Notes under the pieces: model-generated
Told to the model about the DNA's origin: nothing
What the model saw: the letters and a program-made list of their open reading frames with translations, nothing else
Database searches by the model: none
Assembly (NCBI GenBank): GCA_015179125.1
Contig: WHVA01000123.1
Span: forward strand, 181,062 to 245,061
Length of the DNA stretch: 64,000 nucleotides
Direction: 5' to 3'
Origin: Gautieria morchelliformis
Lineage: Eukaryota; Basidiomycota; Agaricomycetes; Gomphales; Gomphaceae
Position numbers and translations under genes: made by a program
Shown here: positions 46,536-58,359 of the stretch, piece after piece
Layout of the letters: each line of letters begins with the position of its first letter
Numbering within the stretch: the stretch's first letter is position 1

Positions 46536-48500
46536 ATGACAGCTGACGCTGCCCTGGACCAAGAGTCCAGGATGCCAGAAGATGGAGAGATCGTAGATCT
46601 CACCACCCTCATCCCCCAATAGAGGATGAGGAAAACCTCAACCATGTCTCACCGAGCGTGGTTGAGGATGAGATGCCACTGGGCGACAAACCGGCGCCAC
46701 CCCCCAATGCCCTCTGCCCAGAGACAAAGGAAAAGGCAGAGAGGTCTCACCATCGTCAGATGGCAGAGCATCAAATCGAGACAGGCAAAAAGCCACGACT
46801 CAAACCACCGCTCACGAAGCAGAGCGATGACGATCGTCCCCGGAGGAGGACAAAGGCAAAAAAGGTGAGCCCCAGACGACGGTCAGGGCTCGAAATACTC
46901 GAGCTCAAGTCGCAAGAGCTCGAGAACTCATGCCATCGACAACGAGATGGCAGAGGCACTGAACAAGCAGGTGCAGGAGGCGCTGCACTGGAGCGCCCTC
47001 ACGCGCCACAAGCATGATCAACTAGCATCGCAGCTTGACAACATTGCCGCCGCCATCATGGAGATCGGCAAGGAGCTCCACCAAGCTGAGGAGATCAGGC
47101 TGCAAGACACGGCCACACTGGAGAACATCCAGATGGCCCTCCACTCACGTGGGGAATGTGACGCGCCACGTCAAAGCTCACGGCAGTCTGCAACTAGTGA
47201 ATGCGGTCACAACATGGAAGACCCATGATGAAAGGAACTGGACAGGCAGCAAATGCCGCCACCAGCTGTCCCAGTCGAACAGGACATGCGGTTCAGAAAT
47301 AAACCCTAAGAGAAATCGGCTGCCCCAACGGACAGCCGCAAGACGATCCAACAGATCGTCAGGGAACAAGTCGCCTCAGAGCCTGACTCTGAAATGACAG
47401 CAGAGAGCCTAGAGCTCGAAGTCGCGCACTGGCAGCGAAAAGAGCCCACAGCCGCATGCTGCCATACGTGGGCCCTCGAGCTGCTAGCGAAGAACACGGA
47501 GGAAGCAGTGGCCCAAAGCCATGCCGCTCAGCAGCCCGACAAACAGCTCACGCAAGCCGTGCAGGACGCACGACAAGTGTGCGCAACCTACAACAGCAGG
47601 CTGCAGATCTGCAACGCGGGACTGACCAGGGACACCAGGCACAAGATGCCCCCAGACTCGAGAGCACAAAATGCTCCCGATCCCAAGCCTGACCCGCGCC
47701 TGGGGCCCGTCAGGGGATACAACAGCTTGCCCCGCGTGGCATCACAGCCGCACGAACGATCCATGGCCCCAACAGAGGGCCAGGGCATACCAGATCAGGC
47801 TGACATCGTACCGCTGGAGCTGTACGACGGGATCACATGGATGATCTTCCTGGCGTTGGCAGACACCACCGACACAGACCCGGAGAAGTCTGTGCTTGCA
47901 AAAGCCGGCGTAAAGCTGGCTCACCCCCAGCCATACACTGGGGGATCTGACCTCGAAGAGTTTTTAATCTTTATCGCAGCCATCTTAAGATGGCTGAAAA
48001 TGAACTGCCTCCTAGGGTCAACCAGCATTGACATGCAGGTCGGCTACATGGGCACTCACCTGACCGGCGAAGCCCAGGAATGGTCCCTTCGAAATGTAGA
48101 ATGCTTCAATTGCCAGGTCCACAGTTGGACCCTGGAAACAGTGATGCAGGGCCTTCAAAAAAGGTTCCTGCACACACTGACGTACCACCATGCATTGAAT
48201 AAATTTGACGCGGTCATGCAGGGCACGAAGATCGTTCAGGAGATGCTGAACAAGCTCACGAAATACACAGCGTGTATGATGCAGCTGCCAGACGACTACA
48301 CGTTCCGGAGACGGATCGTGTGGGCGCTGCGGAAGACACTGCACAACAAGGTCCTCAAAAAGGGCTACAACGCCGAGAGCAGCTCAATAGAGCAACTCTT
48401 CGAGACACCCCGGCATCCCAATACAATATGGGGATGCGCCACGCAGAAAGCTCAGTGGCAACAGCAAGCGCTGCCCGGCTTACAGGGAGCAAGCCGGTGA
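46536..48500 (+). pseudogene. Element 1 gag, frameshifted
   Basis: Coding sequence begins about ATG 46536 and passes through several frames (TAG near 46620, then open pieces at 46658-47017, 46947-47228 and 47394-48500). The last piece carries the capsid-like region PYTGGSDLEEFLIFIAAILR and THLTGEAQEWSLRNVE, as in Ty3 gags of basidiomycetes. Gag packages the element RNA into virus-like particles in the cytoplasm. This copy is not functional. Confidence 0.65.
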
Positions 48501-48539
48501 CACAGATGGGCCTGACCAGGCCTAGCCTGTTCTCAAGAA

Positions 48540-49540
48540 GTGGAGCGTCGCAATGACTGCTGCCACCACACCCAGCGCAAGCTGGACGCCCACCTGAAGC
48601 TAAACAGCCTCAAGCATCAGGGTCATCCCCGCGACCTGCCCCACCAACAAAAGCGTTGGGCCGACCTAACGATCGGCCCAGCAGCAGCCAAAGAAGCGCC
48701 ACGTGCTTTGAATGCGGCCAACCTGGCCACAAAAAGGCGGAGTGTCCCTGGCTTAGGTCTGGTATCAGGACAGCAGCCACAAGGCATGATGATGAGGCCG
48801 AGGATCCGGAGACGGATCTCGGTCAAAATTCTCTTCATCAGATTGATGAAGAGGGGGAGGGTGATCCCCAACCCAATGAATCTCTGGACAACAAACACGC
48901 GCCCACTGAAGAGTGGGATCCCAAACCGTCCCAGTACTACGAATGGGACGAAGAGGTGGAAGACACCACCTACAGGTCCAGCGCGATCAGATTCGTGCCG
49001 GAAGACGATGCGGCCATGAAAGTCATGGCGGCATGCATGTCGGTCATGCCAGACAAGGTGGCCAAGCCGGTGTATCACCACCGAAGCAAGCATAGGACGT
49101 GGCCAATGCGCCCACGGAGTGAAAACTGTAACCTCTCGGGGTATTGGGAAATAAATGGTGTAAAAGCCCACTGCCTGCTAGATAGCGGGAGCAAAGGTGT
49201 ATTACTATCCCCTGAATTCATGCGAGCTACAGGGATGAAGACATTCACCTTGGAGCAGCCAATCATGCTGCAGCTAGCCTGCATAGGCAGCCGTTCCATG
49301 ATCAATTATGGAACGAACACAACCATTAAATTTGGTTGTGAAACATACAACGAATATTTCGATGTAGCGAACGTCAAATATTACGACATGATCTTAGGGA
49401 CACCACTCCTAAGGAGATTTGGCATCACCCTGGACTTCTCAAGCCCAGGGACGATCTGCAAGGGGAATGAAAGAATCCCCATGGGCAAGGTCTCGTTCGA
49501 CGATGATGAATCAATGAACGAGGGCAAGGGGCCAGGGTGA
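48540..49540 (+). pseudogene. Element 1 zinc knuckle and aspartic protease
   Basis: An open frame (48656-49540) has the CCHC knuckle CFECGQPGHKKAEC near its start and a retropepsin with active site CLLDSGSKGVLL, followed by YDMILGTPLLRRFGI. The part before 48656 is in another frame. The protease would mature the polyprotein. The domain itself looks intact. Confidence 0.75.
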
Positions 49541-50233
49541 GCAGGGTCACCCTGGCTGCCGAAGCCAAACCCGGCTCATTGAAGCCAGGAGGACAAGTCC
49601 CATAACGACTTGTCCTCGAGCTCACCCTACAATCGTAGGGAGAGGCGCTCTCACCTGATGGTAAAAGCAATGGGAAAAAGAAAAGCAGTTCCGTGTGCCG
49701 CGGGACCTAATAGACGCATACAGCACCTAATGGCTTCTAAGCCAACCACCACCGTCATCCTCACGGATGACGACATCCCTCGCCTCGGCAAGGAATGGAT
49801 GGAAAGGATCACTGACCTAGTCAGTGGGATTCCATTAGAACTCCCGCCGCTGTGGGAGATCAACCACGGGATCAACCTCATTGATCCCAACAAACACATA
49901 CGGTATCGACTACTGAAGTTCCCCGAAAATTTCCGAGAGGAACTGTCGGCAAAGATAGAACGATACACCACTGCAAAGTGGTGGATTCCAGCAGTCGCAC
50001 AGCAGGCCATACCCATTCTGTGTGTGCCTAAGAAGAACAGTACACTACGGACCATTTTCGATCTGCGCCAGCAGAATTAGAACACAGTGAACGATGTTAC
50101 ACCCTTCCCAGATCAGGATATCATCCGCAGCCACATGGCTCACTGTCGATATCGCACGAAACTCAATATGTCCGAAGCATATGAGCACATCCAGATTCAT
50201 CCGGATCACGTAGCAAAGACTGCCTTTGCCGAT
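49523..50233 (+). repeat. Tandem duplication in element 1, first copy
   Basis: Begins GGCAAGGGGCCAGGGTGA and runs into the RT region ending at AAGACTGCCTTTGCC. The sequence from 50234 restarts with GGCAAGGGGCTAAGGGTGAA, so the unit is about 711 bp. The second copy is 50234-50416 continued after element 2 at 56573 to about 57100. Confidence 0.75.
49700..50232 (+). pseudogene. Element 1 RT N-terminal part, first copy
   Basis: Reads MASKPTTTVILTDDDIPRLG, then ILCVPKKNSTLRTIFDLRQQ and PFPDQDIIRSHMAHCRYRTK before ending at the duplication junction. A TAG at 50078-50080 stands where the second copy has GAG. It lacks the YXDD core. Confidence 0.75.
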
Positions 50234-50416
50234 GGCAAGGGGCTAAGGGTGAACAGGGTCACCCCAGTGCCGAAGCCAAACCTGGCTGATTGAAGCCAGG
50301 AGGACGAGTCACGTAACAACTCGTCCTCAAGCTCGCCCTACAATTGTAGGGAGAGGTGCTCTCACCTGACGGTGAAAGCGATGGGAAAAAAGAAAGCGGT
50401 TCCGCGTGCCGCAGGA
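50234..50416 (+). repeat. Tandem duplication in element 1, second copy (left part)
   Basis: Parallels 49523-49703 with many point differences, for example GACGAGTCACGTAACAACTC against GACAAGTCCCATAACGACTT. It ends at the target site of element 2. Confidence 0.75.
50412..50416 (+). repeat. Target site duplication of element 2 (left)
   Basis: CAGGA directly before the 5' LTR; the same five bases follow the 3' LTR at 56573-56577. The first duplication copy shows the empty site (CCGCGGGACCTAAT at about 49698). Confidence 0.85.
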
Positions 50417-50902
50417 TGTCAGGGGAACACCAATCACACACTGTGTATGATCACACTGTGCATGATTGCACTGTGCATGATCGCACTATGCATGATCACA
50501 CCTTGCGCACTGTGGATGATCGCACTGTGCATTATCACACACTGCATCATCGCAGCATGTTGGTGGCCCCTGAGCTTCTCCTAGCCTTTAGCATCCTTCT
50601 GTCTTGTGTTCCGTTTATTTCCCTTCCTGTTCCGGCCCCTTCCAACATCATTCCTTCCTTATCTGTACAGCCCTGTTATCGCATGATTGCTTATGTAACT
50701 CGGGCATTCGGTGATCAGGCTAGCATACCCGTGTTTGCTTATAGTCATAGGGAGGTGGCGAAGGGGTTCCTTAGAGTTTTCTCTTTGGATCACCCTTCGC
50801 TAGGTATGTCTATGTCCTGTATATAGTTCTCTATCTCACTTTGGATCCCCCTTCACCAGTTCACCACTTGAGTGTAGAGCGTCTGCCCAGGTTGCCCTTA
50901 TA
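50417..50902 (+). repeat. Element 2 5' LTR
   Basis: 486 bp from TGTCAGGGGAACACC to GTTGCCCTTATA. Contains a shortened TGATCGCACTGTGCA minisatellite and a roughly 50-bp segment near 50800-50850 absent from the 3' LTR. The ends were set by comparison with the 3' LTR. Confidence 0.85.
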
Positions 50903-51020
50903 GTAGAAAACTCTCTCTAGAGCACCAGTTGCAAAATCGCCTGACTTTGAATTGAACACCCTTCAAAAGCAGTGATTTTAGCAATCCTTTCTCATACCCT
51001 GACACCCTCTAACACTTACC

Positions 51021-52134
51021 ATGGACGACTTGCCATCTGCTGCTGAGGTTTTGGACCGCTTGGTGGTGATAGAGCAAGAGTTGATGAGGGAGAGGCAGGA
51101 AAAACAGGATCTGGAGACAAGGTTGAACACCATGCAGGCTATGACCACTGGGCTGATGGCTGGACTCCCTGGTCGCGTTCGCACCTCCTCAAAGCGAACA
51201 GCTGAACCAGCAAAGCCCTCTAAATACGATGGGGATTGTGCGAATGGTCGCAACTTCATCCAGTCATGCAGCCTCTACCTGGGCGTGTGTGTGAGTGACT
51301 TCCCAGACGAGCAGTCGCAGATCCTTTGGGAAATGTCCTTTATGAAAACAGGCAGGGCTGCGACTTTTGCCACTCGCACATTCACTCACGAAGCAAAGCA
51401 TGGCGTGCCGCTCTACACGACCTGGAAGGATTTTGTTGAAGCATTTCGCCAGCAGTTCTACCCCCTACACGAGGCCACCGATGCAATGAACCAACTGGAA
51501 TTGCGCCAGTACCACCAGGGGAAGCGTTCAGTTGATGAATACATTGATGGGTTCGAAGAGCTGGTTGAGAAAGCCGAATACACAGATGGGCGATCGATTG
51601 TGATGAAGTTCCGCTGAGGCCTCGAACCTGCAATCCAGAGTCGCATTGCATTGATGTTGGATGGCAGGCCAAAGGACAATGACCCTTCTGCATGGTATGG
51701 GGCGGCGAGAACAGTCGCACTCACGCGTGCAGCCAACGAAGCGTTCCAGGGACCTAGGGTGACAAACCGTGGCCCTCCCCCCCGCCAGTTTTTCGCAAGG
51801 CAGGTGAATCACACACCAGGTTCACCAGTCAGCTCTCTTCAAGGCCAGCGATAATGCCAGTGCCCACACCCCTTCCAAATGCCTCTGGGCCTGCTCCGAT
51901 GGATGTGGATGCTGCGAAGAAGCAATTCCCACAGCCACTCACCTGTCAGCGCTGCGGAAAGGTCGGACACTTTGCGTGAGAATGCCCACAGGCCTACGAC
52001 ATCCGCTACATGACAGCTGATGAACGCGAGGAGCTGCTGGAGCACTGGATGGTCACTGCAGATGTGCGAGATGTCGCTGAGGAAGAGGTCGAGAAGGATG
52101 ATGCTGAGGATTTTGTGTCATGCAGCGAGTGAGA
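51021..52134 (+). pseudogene. Element 2 gag with zinc knuckle
   Basis: Starts MDDLPSAAEVLDRLVVIEQE. A coiled-coil-like N-terminus precedes the capsid region (WKDFVEAFRQQFYP; QLELRQYHQGKRSVDEYIDG). An in-frame TGA at 51615-51617 stands where Arg is expected (KFR*GL). The frame changes near 51850; the next frame has the knuckle CQRCGKVGHFA*EC with TGA at 51977-51979, again at an expected Arg. Gag ends at TGA 52132-52134, overlapping the pol ATG at 52120. It would assemble the particle in the cytoplasm. Confidence 0.8.
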
Positions 52135-55100
52135 GATGTGCCCTCGCTGCCCCTGTCCAATCGCTTTGCTGCTCTGTCAATAGCCCCAGATACTGAAGAT
52201 ACAATTCCTATGTCAGAGACTGGGTTGCACACAGCAAGCGATAAAGACACATCAACTGCCGACATTCCGAAAAGTCCTTCACCACGATTGAAATGTTGGG
52301 AGCAAGCCCTTCCCAAGCACTTCATGGTCGCATCCGTCCCCTCTCCAAATTCACTGAACCTCAAGGTAGAGATCCAGACAACAGACACTGCTGAAGTCAA
52401 AGGGGTGACTGCACTCCTTGACAGTGGTGCGACTGGGTTGTTCATCGACAGTGAATTTGTCGCCGCTGAGAAGTTAACCATGCGATCACACACACGCCCT
52501 GCCCCTGTGTACAATGTTGATGGCACTCCCAATGAGGGTGGAGCAATTCACAATGTTGTTGATGTCATCCTGCGATTCCGTGTCCACTCTGAACGTTCTG
52601 TCTTTGCCGTTACGAACCTTGGGAAGCACAAGATGATCCTTGGCTATCCATGGCTCCAGGAGCACAACCCGGAGGTCAACTGGCAAACGCAGGAGGTGAC
52701 ACTGAATAGATGCCCTGTACAGTGCCACACCTGCAGAGCGACATTGCGGGAAGAGTGGAGAGAGGAGGCGAGGATACGTGCGTGCCGCATGGGCCCCCTG
52801 CCTCAGATGGTGGAAGAGGAAGAGGGCGACACAGGAGGAGATGAGCCAGGTGATGTTGAGCCCCTTCTGGAGCCAGGCGACCGCCTGTTTGCGACTGTGT
52901 CCACGCCCAATGTACCTGTACCCATTATCGCAGCCACCACAACCACTTCACAGCAGCTAGCTGAGAAGGCCCTTCGCAGTGTACCCCCAGCGGAAAAGGA
53001 ACTCATCCCTCCTTACCTCCGTGACTTCGAGGATGTCTTTGCTAAAGAGTCCTTTGATTCACTTCCGGAACGCAGGACATGGGACCATGCAATTGAGCTT
53101 GAGCCAGGAGCCAAGCCATCTGCATGCAAGGTTTACCCACTTGCCCCCAGTGAACAGTTGCAGCTGGATGAATTCCTGCAGGAGAACCTGCGCACTGGCC
53201 GCATTCGCCCCTCGAAATCGCCTATGGCCAGCCAAGCGCTCTTCATCAAGAAGAAGGATGGATCACTGCGCCTGGTCCAGGATTATCGCGTGCTCAATGC
53301 CATGACAGTGAAGAACCGCTACCCTCTTCCCATCATTTCTGAACTCATCACACAGCTTCGTGGAGTGAAATACTTCACCAAGCTAGACGTGGAATGGGGC
53401 TTTAATAATGTGCGGATAAAGGATGGTGATGAGTGGAAGGCTGCATTCCGCACTAATCGCGGCCTCTTTGAACCCCCCCTCATGTTCTTTGGACTCACGA
53501 ACAGCCCTGCAACATTCCAGACCATGATGAATGACATCTTCCAAGACCTCATCATGGAAGGGCATGTGTGTGTGTACCTGGATGACATCCTGATCTTCAC
53601 CGACACCCTTGAGGAGCATCGCTGACTTCTGAGTATAGTCCTTGAGCGCCTACGGCAGCACAAGCTCTATCTTTGCCCTGAGAAATGCGAATTTGAGCGA
53701 ACAAAGATTGAGTACCTTGGGCTCATTGTGTCGCATGGCAAGGTGGAGATGGACCCCATCAAGGTCGCAGGTGTCATGGACTGGCCAACCCCAGCAAATT
53801 GCAAGGAGGTGCAGGCCTTCCTGGGATTTGCCAACTTTTATCGCTGGTTTGTCAAGGGCTTCTCACATCATGCGCAACCCCTGTTTGAGCTCACCAAGAA
53901 GGATGTACAATGGTCATGGGGTGATCACGAACAGCAGGCATTTGATGGGCTGAAGCTGCGATTCACATCAAAACCGATCCTGCACTTTGCAGATGACAAT
54001 CAACCATACTGGGTGGAGGCTGACAGTTCAGATGTCTCCACTGGTGCAGTCCTGTCCCAGCAATCTCCAGATGACGACAAATGGCATCCCATTGCGTTTT
54101 ACTGAAAGAGTCTCACTCCTGTGGAGCGAAATTATGAGATTCATGACAAGGAGATGCTGGCTATTATTCATGCCTTAGAGGAATGGTGACATTTCCTTGA
54201 AGGCACTAAGCATCACATTGAGATCTGGACAGACCACAAGAACCTGGAGTATTTTCGCACTGCAAAGAAGCTTAATCGCAGGCAAGCTAGATGGTCTCTC
54301 TACTTGTCGCGTTTCGATTTCGAGCTTCACCATCGGCCTGGTGTCACGATGGGCAAGTCAGATGCACTGTCGCGGCGCTCAGACCATGGATCAGGATCAG
54401 GTGACAACAGCGATTTGACACTCCTACGCCCAGAGCTGTTCATTGTTCACGCCCTGGAGGGGCTCACCCTGGCAGGGGAAGAACGGGGGATTGTTCGTGA
54501 CGTGAAGAAGGCATTTGGGGATGGGTCACTGGAGGACGAGGTCGCAGGGGCGGTAAAGAATCTGCGAGAGTCTGGTGGGAAATTGCTGGTGTCTGCAGAG
54601 TGGGCTGAGATGGATGGGCTGCTCACATTCTGAGGTAAATTTTACGTTCCAGATGTCCAGGACCTCAGGCGATGAATTGTCACCCAGCACCATGATTCGC
54701 GGGTCGCTGGTCATCCTGAGCAATGGAAGACCCTTGAACTTGTCTCACGAAATTACTGGTTGCCCCACATGTCATGGTATATTGGTGAGTACTCCAAGAT
54801 GTGCGATTTATGCCTGCGAACAAAGGCACGAAGGCAGCCACCCCTCGGTGAACTCCATCCACTCCCTGTCCCTGAAGCTCGCTGGGACATGATCAGTGTT
54901 GACTTCATTGTGGAACTGCCTGATGCACATGGCTACGATGCTGTGATGAATGTAGTGGACTCAGTCTCCAAGCGGTCACACTTCATCCCCACCAACACCA
55001 CGATCACTGCAGCCGGAGCAGCGCGACTTTTCCTACACCATGTCTGGAAGCTGCATGGCCTCCCACGAACAGTGGTGTCAGATCGTGGGGTCCAGTTCGT

Positions 55101-56046
55101 GTGCGAATTCACTCGCGAGCATTATCGCCTGCTGGTAATTCGCATCGCAGCCTCCACAGTGTACCACCCGCAGACTGATGGGCAGACGGAGCGACTCAAT
55201 CAAGAGCTAGAGCAGTACCTTCGACTCTTTGTCAATGAGCGACAAGATGACTGGGATGACCTCTTGCCCATGGCTGAGTTCCAGTACAACAACCATGTGC
55301 ATGCTTCCACTCCTCAATCGCCCTTCATGCTGGACACTGGGTGGCACCCACGAATGGGCTTCGAACCACATCAACCCCCATCGAACCTTGAGTCTGTCAA
55401 TGAATTCAAGGAACGCATGGAGGAGTCACTGTCAGAAGCGAAGTCGGCACTGGCAAATTTGAAGGAGGACATGGTGACATACTATAATCGCCGACGTGAA
55501 CCAGCACCTACATTTTCTCCGGGTGACAAGGTTTACCTCGATGCAAGCGATATACATACCACCCATCCTTCAAAAAAGCTGGCTCATCGGCGACTTGGCC
55601 CCTACGTTGTTGAATGCCAAGTTGGGTCACAAGCCTACCGTCTCCACCTCCCAAGGTCTCTAAGTCGCCTCCACCCTGTTTTCCCCGTCATTAAGCTCAC
55701 TCCTGCTCCATCCGATCCCATCTTGGGTCGGTGACCATCCCCACCACCTCCACCCATCCTTACAGAGGGCGATGAGCACTTTGAAGTTGAACAGGTGTTA
55801 GACAGTCGCATGCAAGCAAATTGCCTCCAGTTCCTCATCAAGTGGAAGGTGTATGGCTATGAAGAGAATTCTTGGGAAAATGAGGGCGATGTCCAAGCTC
55901 CTGAGCTCATTGCCGACTTCTACCGTTCGCATCCAGGTGCCCCTCGTCGCATTCGCTCCTTGGAGGCTGTCACCTTTCAGAATCGCATCCCTGTTCCACC
56001 AGTGGGACTTCATGCATCGGGTCGCCGCATTCTAGAGGGGGGGTGA
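52120..56046 (+). pseudogene. Element 2 pol (PR-RT-RH-INT-chromodomain), six TGA stops
   Basis: 1309 codons in one frame. Protease LLDSGATGLFIDSEF; RT with [20 protein letters not shown] and catalytic VYLDDILIF near 53575; RNase H with FVKGFSHHAQPLFEL leading to WVEADSSDVSTGAVLSQQ and TDHKNLEYF; integrase with HHCC zinc finger (HH...H, CDLC) and D,D,E residues in SVDFIVELPD, VVSDRGVQF and TERLNQELEQ; C-terminal chromodomain around 55774-55935 (FLIKWKVYGYEENSWEN), which in chromoviruses directs insertion to particular chromatin. TGA stops at 53623, 54103, 54187, 54631, 54673 and 55732; no TAA, TAG or frameshift. Five of the six replace an expected Arg; 54103 is more likely an expected Ser. Confidence 0.88.
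56034..56046 (+). promoter_or_regulatory. Element 2 polypurine tract
   Basis: AGAGGGGGGGTGA directly before the 3' LTR; plus-strand DNA priming site. It overlaps the end of pol. Confidence 0.75.
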
Positions 56047-56572
56047 TGTCAGGGGAACACCAATCACACACTGTGTATGATCGCACTGTGTATGATCGCA
56101 CTGTGCATGATCGCACTGTGTATGATCGCACTGTGTATGATCGCACTGTGCATGATCGCACTGTGTATGATCGCACTGTGGATGATCGCACTGTGTATGA
56201 TCGCACTGTGGATGATCGCACTGTGGATGATCGCACTGTGCATCGTGGCACTGTGCATTATCACACACTGCATCATCGCAGCATGTTGGTGGCCCCTGAG
56301 CTTCTCCTAGCCTTTAGCATCCTTCTGTCTTGTGTTCCGTTAATTTCCCTTCCTGTTCTGGCCCCTTCCAACATCATTCCTTCCTTATCTGTCCAGCCCG
56401 GTTATCGCATGATTGCTTATGTAACTTGGGCGTTCGGTGATCGGGCTAGCATGCCCGCGTTTGCTTATAGTCATAGTTAGGTGGTGAAGGGGTTCCTAAG
56501 AGTTTTCTCTTTGGATCCCCCTTCGCCAGTTCACCGCTTGAGTGTAGAGCGTCTGCCCAGGTTGCCCTTATA
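56047..56572 (+). repeat. Element 2 3' LTR
   Basis: 526 bp, TGTCAGGGGAACACC to GTTGCCCTTATA. Differs from the 5' LTR mainly by a longer minisatellite and lack of the roughly 50-bp segment. Confidence 0.88.
56076..56262 (+). repeat. 15-bp minisatellite in the element 2 LTR
   Basis: About 12 copies of TGATCGCACTGTGTA (last bases TA, CA or GA). The 5' LTR has about half as many, more diverged units near 50448-50560. Confidence 0.9.
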
Positions 56573-57665
56573 CAGGACCTAATATACGCATACAGTGCCT
56601 AATGGCTTCCAAACCAACCACCACCGTCATCCTCACAGATAATGACATCCCTCGCCTCCGCAAGGAATGGATGGAAAAGATCACTGACCTAGTCAGTGGC
56701 ATTCCATTAGAACTCCCGCCACTGCGAGAGATCAACCATGAGATCAATCTCATCGATCCCAACAAACACATGCAGTATCGACTACCGAAGTGCCCCGAAC
56801 ATTTCCAAGAGGAACTGTCGGCAAAGTTAGAATGATACACCACTGCAATGTGGTGGATTCTGGCAGTCGCACAGCAGGCTGTGCCCATGCTGTGTGTGCC
56901 GAAAAAGAATGGTACACTACAGACCGTCTTCAATCTGCGCCAGCAGAACGAGAACACAGTGAAGGACGTTACGCCCTTCCCGGACCAGGATATCATCTGC
57001 AGTGACATGGCTCGCTGTCGATATCGCACGAAACTCAATATGTCCGAAGCATATGAGCAGATCCGGATTCATCCATATCACGTAGCAAAGACTGCCTTTG
57101 CCACGATCCTTGGCACGTTTAGGAGCCAAGTGATACAGATGGGAGACTGTAACGCCCCATCGACGTTCCAACGGCTGATGACAGCCATTTTCCGCGACTG
57201 CATAGGTCGCTTTGTCCATGTCTACATGGACGACATCTTCATTTTCTCGCTCTCAATACGAGAGCATGAAGAGCACCTCTATATTGTCTTTGACAGACTG
57301 AGGAAGAACCACCTTTTTCTAAGTAAGAAGAAGGTTGATCTCTATTCCATCCTAATGGAGTGCCTCGGCCACATCATCGATGGCCAAGGTGTACATGCCG
57401 ACAAGGACAAGATGCAGTGCATTCGCGAGTGGCGAAGGCCGCAGAGGTTTAACGACGTTCAGTGTTTCCTCGGGCTAGTACAGTACCTGGCACATTACAT
57501 GCCAGATGTTAGTGCATACACGACCCCACTATTGGGCTGTGTGCGTAACAACCGTTCATTTGAATGGACTCCACTACTAGACAAATGCTGGCAAAGCATT
57601 AAGGCGTTGGCTTGTAAGGCCCCGATGCTGCGTCCAATCGACGCACGGTGCCCAGAGCCAATCTG
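56573..57665 (+). pseudogene. Element 1 RT/RNase H part, second copy
   Basis: Continues element 1 after the element 2 insertion: MASKPTTTVILTDNDIPRLR, then LCVPKKNGTLQTVFNLRQQ, catalytic VYMDDIFIF near 57222, and the RT thumb/connection (FNDVQCFLGLVQYLAHYMPD) into the start of RNase H. TGA at 56833-56835 replaces the CGA of the first copy (KIERYTT). The frame is open from 56848 until element 3 begins at 57666. Confidence 0.82.
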
Positions 57666-58326
57666 TGTTACGACCGTTCATTTCCGACTTCCGACCTTCA
57701 GTTCCACAACACTTTCTGCCCCTCTGATATTTCTGACATTCCACCCATTGTTCTATTCCCTTGTTCCTTCGACTCTATTATTCGGACCCACCGGACCCAC
57801 CTCACCGTTCATCAAGACCATATGTCCGGCCCTCCTTGTGTTTCGTTGTCAGATATTTTTTCCCGACCCCTTGTTCTTTGACATTGTTTTACCTTACCCT
57901 GAACCCCCCTTGTAGTCCCATTGTTCCCAATTAGTTAGTTCCCACGCATTGTCTACTCGACTTCCGCTTCCCCCGGAATTTGCTTAGTACCATATCATTA
58001 CCTGTTGTCTCAGCTCTTTGTATAAAAGCCTGTCATGTATGTCTCTTATTCTGCAATCAGTTAATCACCTTCGATACTTGATTTCCTTCGCTCCATCTCC
58101 TGTTCTTAGCACAGCGAGTCTAACAAGCCCTCAGTCTCTTGGCCTTCCGTCTTCCGCCTTCCACATCAGTTCCGACTCAAGTTCTGACCAACCTTCAGTT
58201 CAGTACATTCCGACTTCCGAGCCATTTCTGAAATACCTAGAACGATAGTTCATTGGGGGTGCAACCTACAAGTTGAAGCCGCTGTCCTTTCCAGTTCCGA
58301 CTTAGCGGAAATCTCAATACGTAACA
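57666..58326 (+). repeat. Element 3 5' LTR
   Basis: 661 bp, TGTTACGACCG to CAATACGTAACA, with TATAAAAG near 58021. Right end set by TGTTAC/GTAACA inverted ends and by likeness to the LTR at 16573-17312. Confidence 0.8.
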
Positions 58327-58359
58327 GTATTATCTGATTCCCACCCGATAACTATCGCT

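Larger units (their letters stand above)
50417..56572 (+). mobile_element. LTR retrotransposon element 2, Ty3 chromovirus, complete
   Basis: Two LTRs, gag, and a pol with protease, RT, RNase H, integrase and chromodomain in the Ty3 order, polypurine tract, and a 5-bp target duplication CAGGA. Pol stays in one frame throughout; apart from a frame change in gag, the only defects are TGA stops. It inserted into the second duplication copy of element 1, so it is younger than that duplication. Confidence 0.9.
46536..57665 (+). mobile_element. LTR retrotransposon element 1 (Ty3 type), nested and truncated
   Basis: Gag, zinc knuckle plus protease, and RT are recognisable. An internal tandem duplication of about 711 bp repeats the protease-to-RT region. 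Element 2 occupies 50417-56572 inside the second copy. Element 3 cuts the element at 57666 within the RT/RNase H region, so the rest of RNase H, integrase and the 3' LTR are not in the window. Confidence 0.75.

Noticed and set aside
53623-55734. In-frame TGA codons as programmed read-through or selenocysteine
   Set aside because: They fall at positions where relatives mostly have Arg, are too many, and paired copies show CGA, which fits C-to-T decay.
55970-56480. ORFs such as repeated HSAIIHSA or YDRTVYDRTV in the element 2 3' LTR
   Set aside because: Produced by the 15-bp minisatellite in the LTR, open in several frames on both strands.
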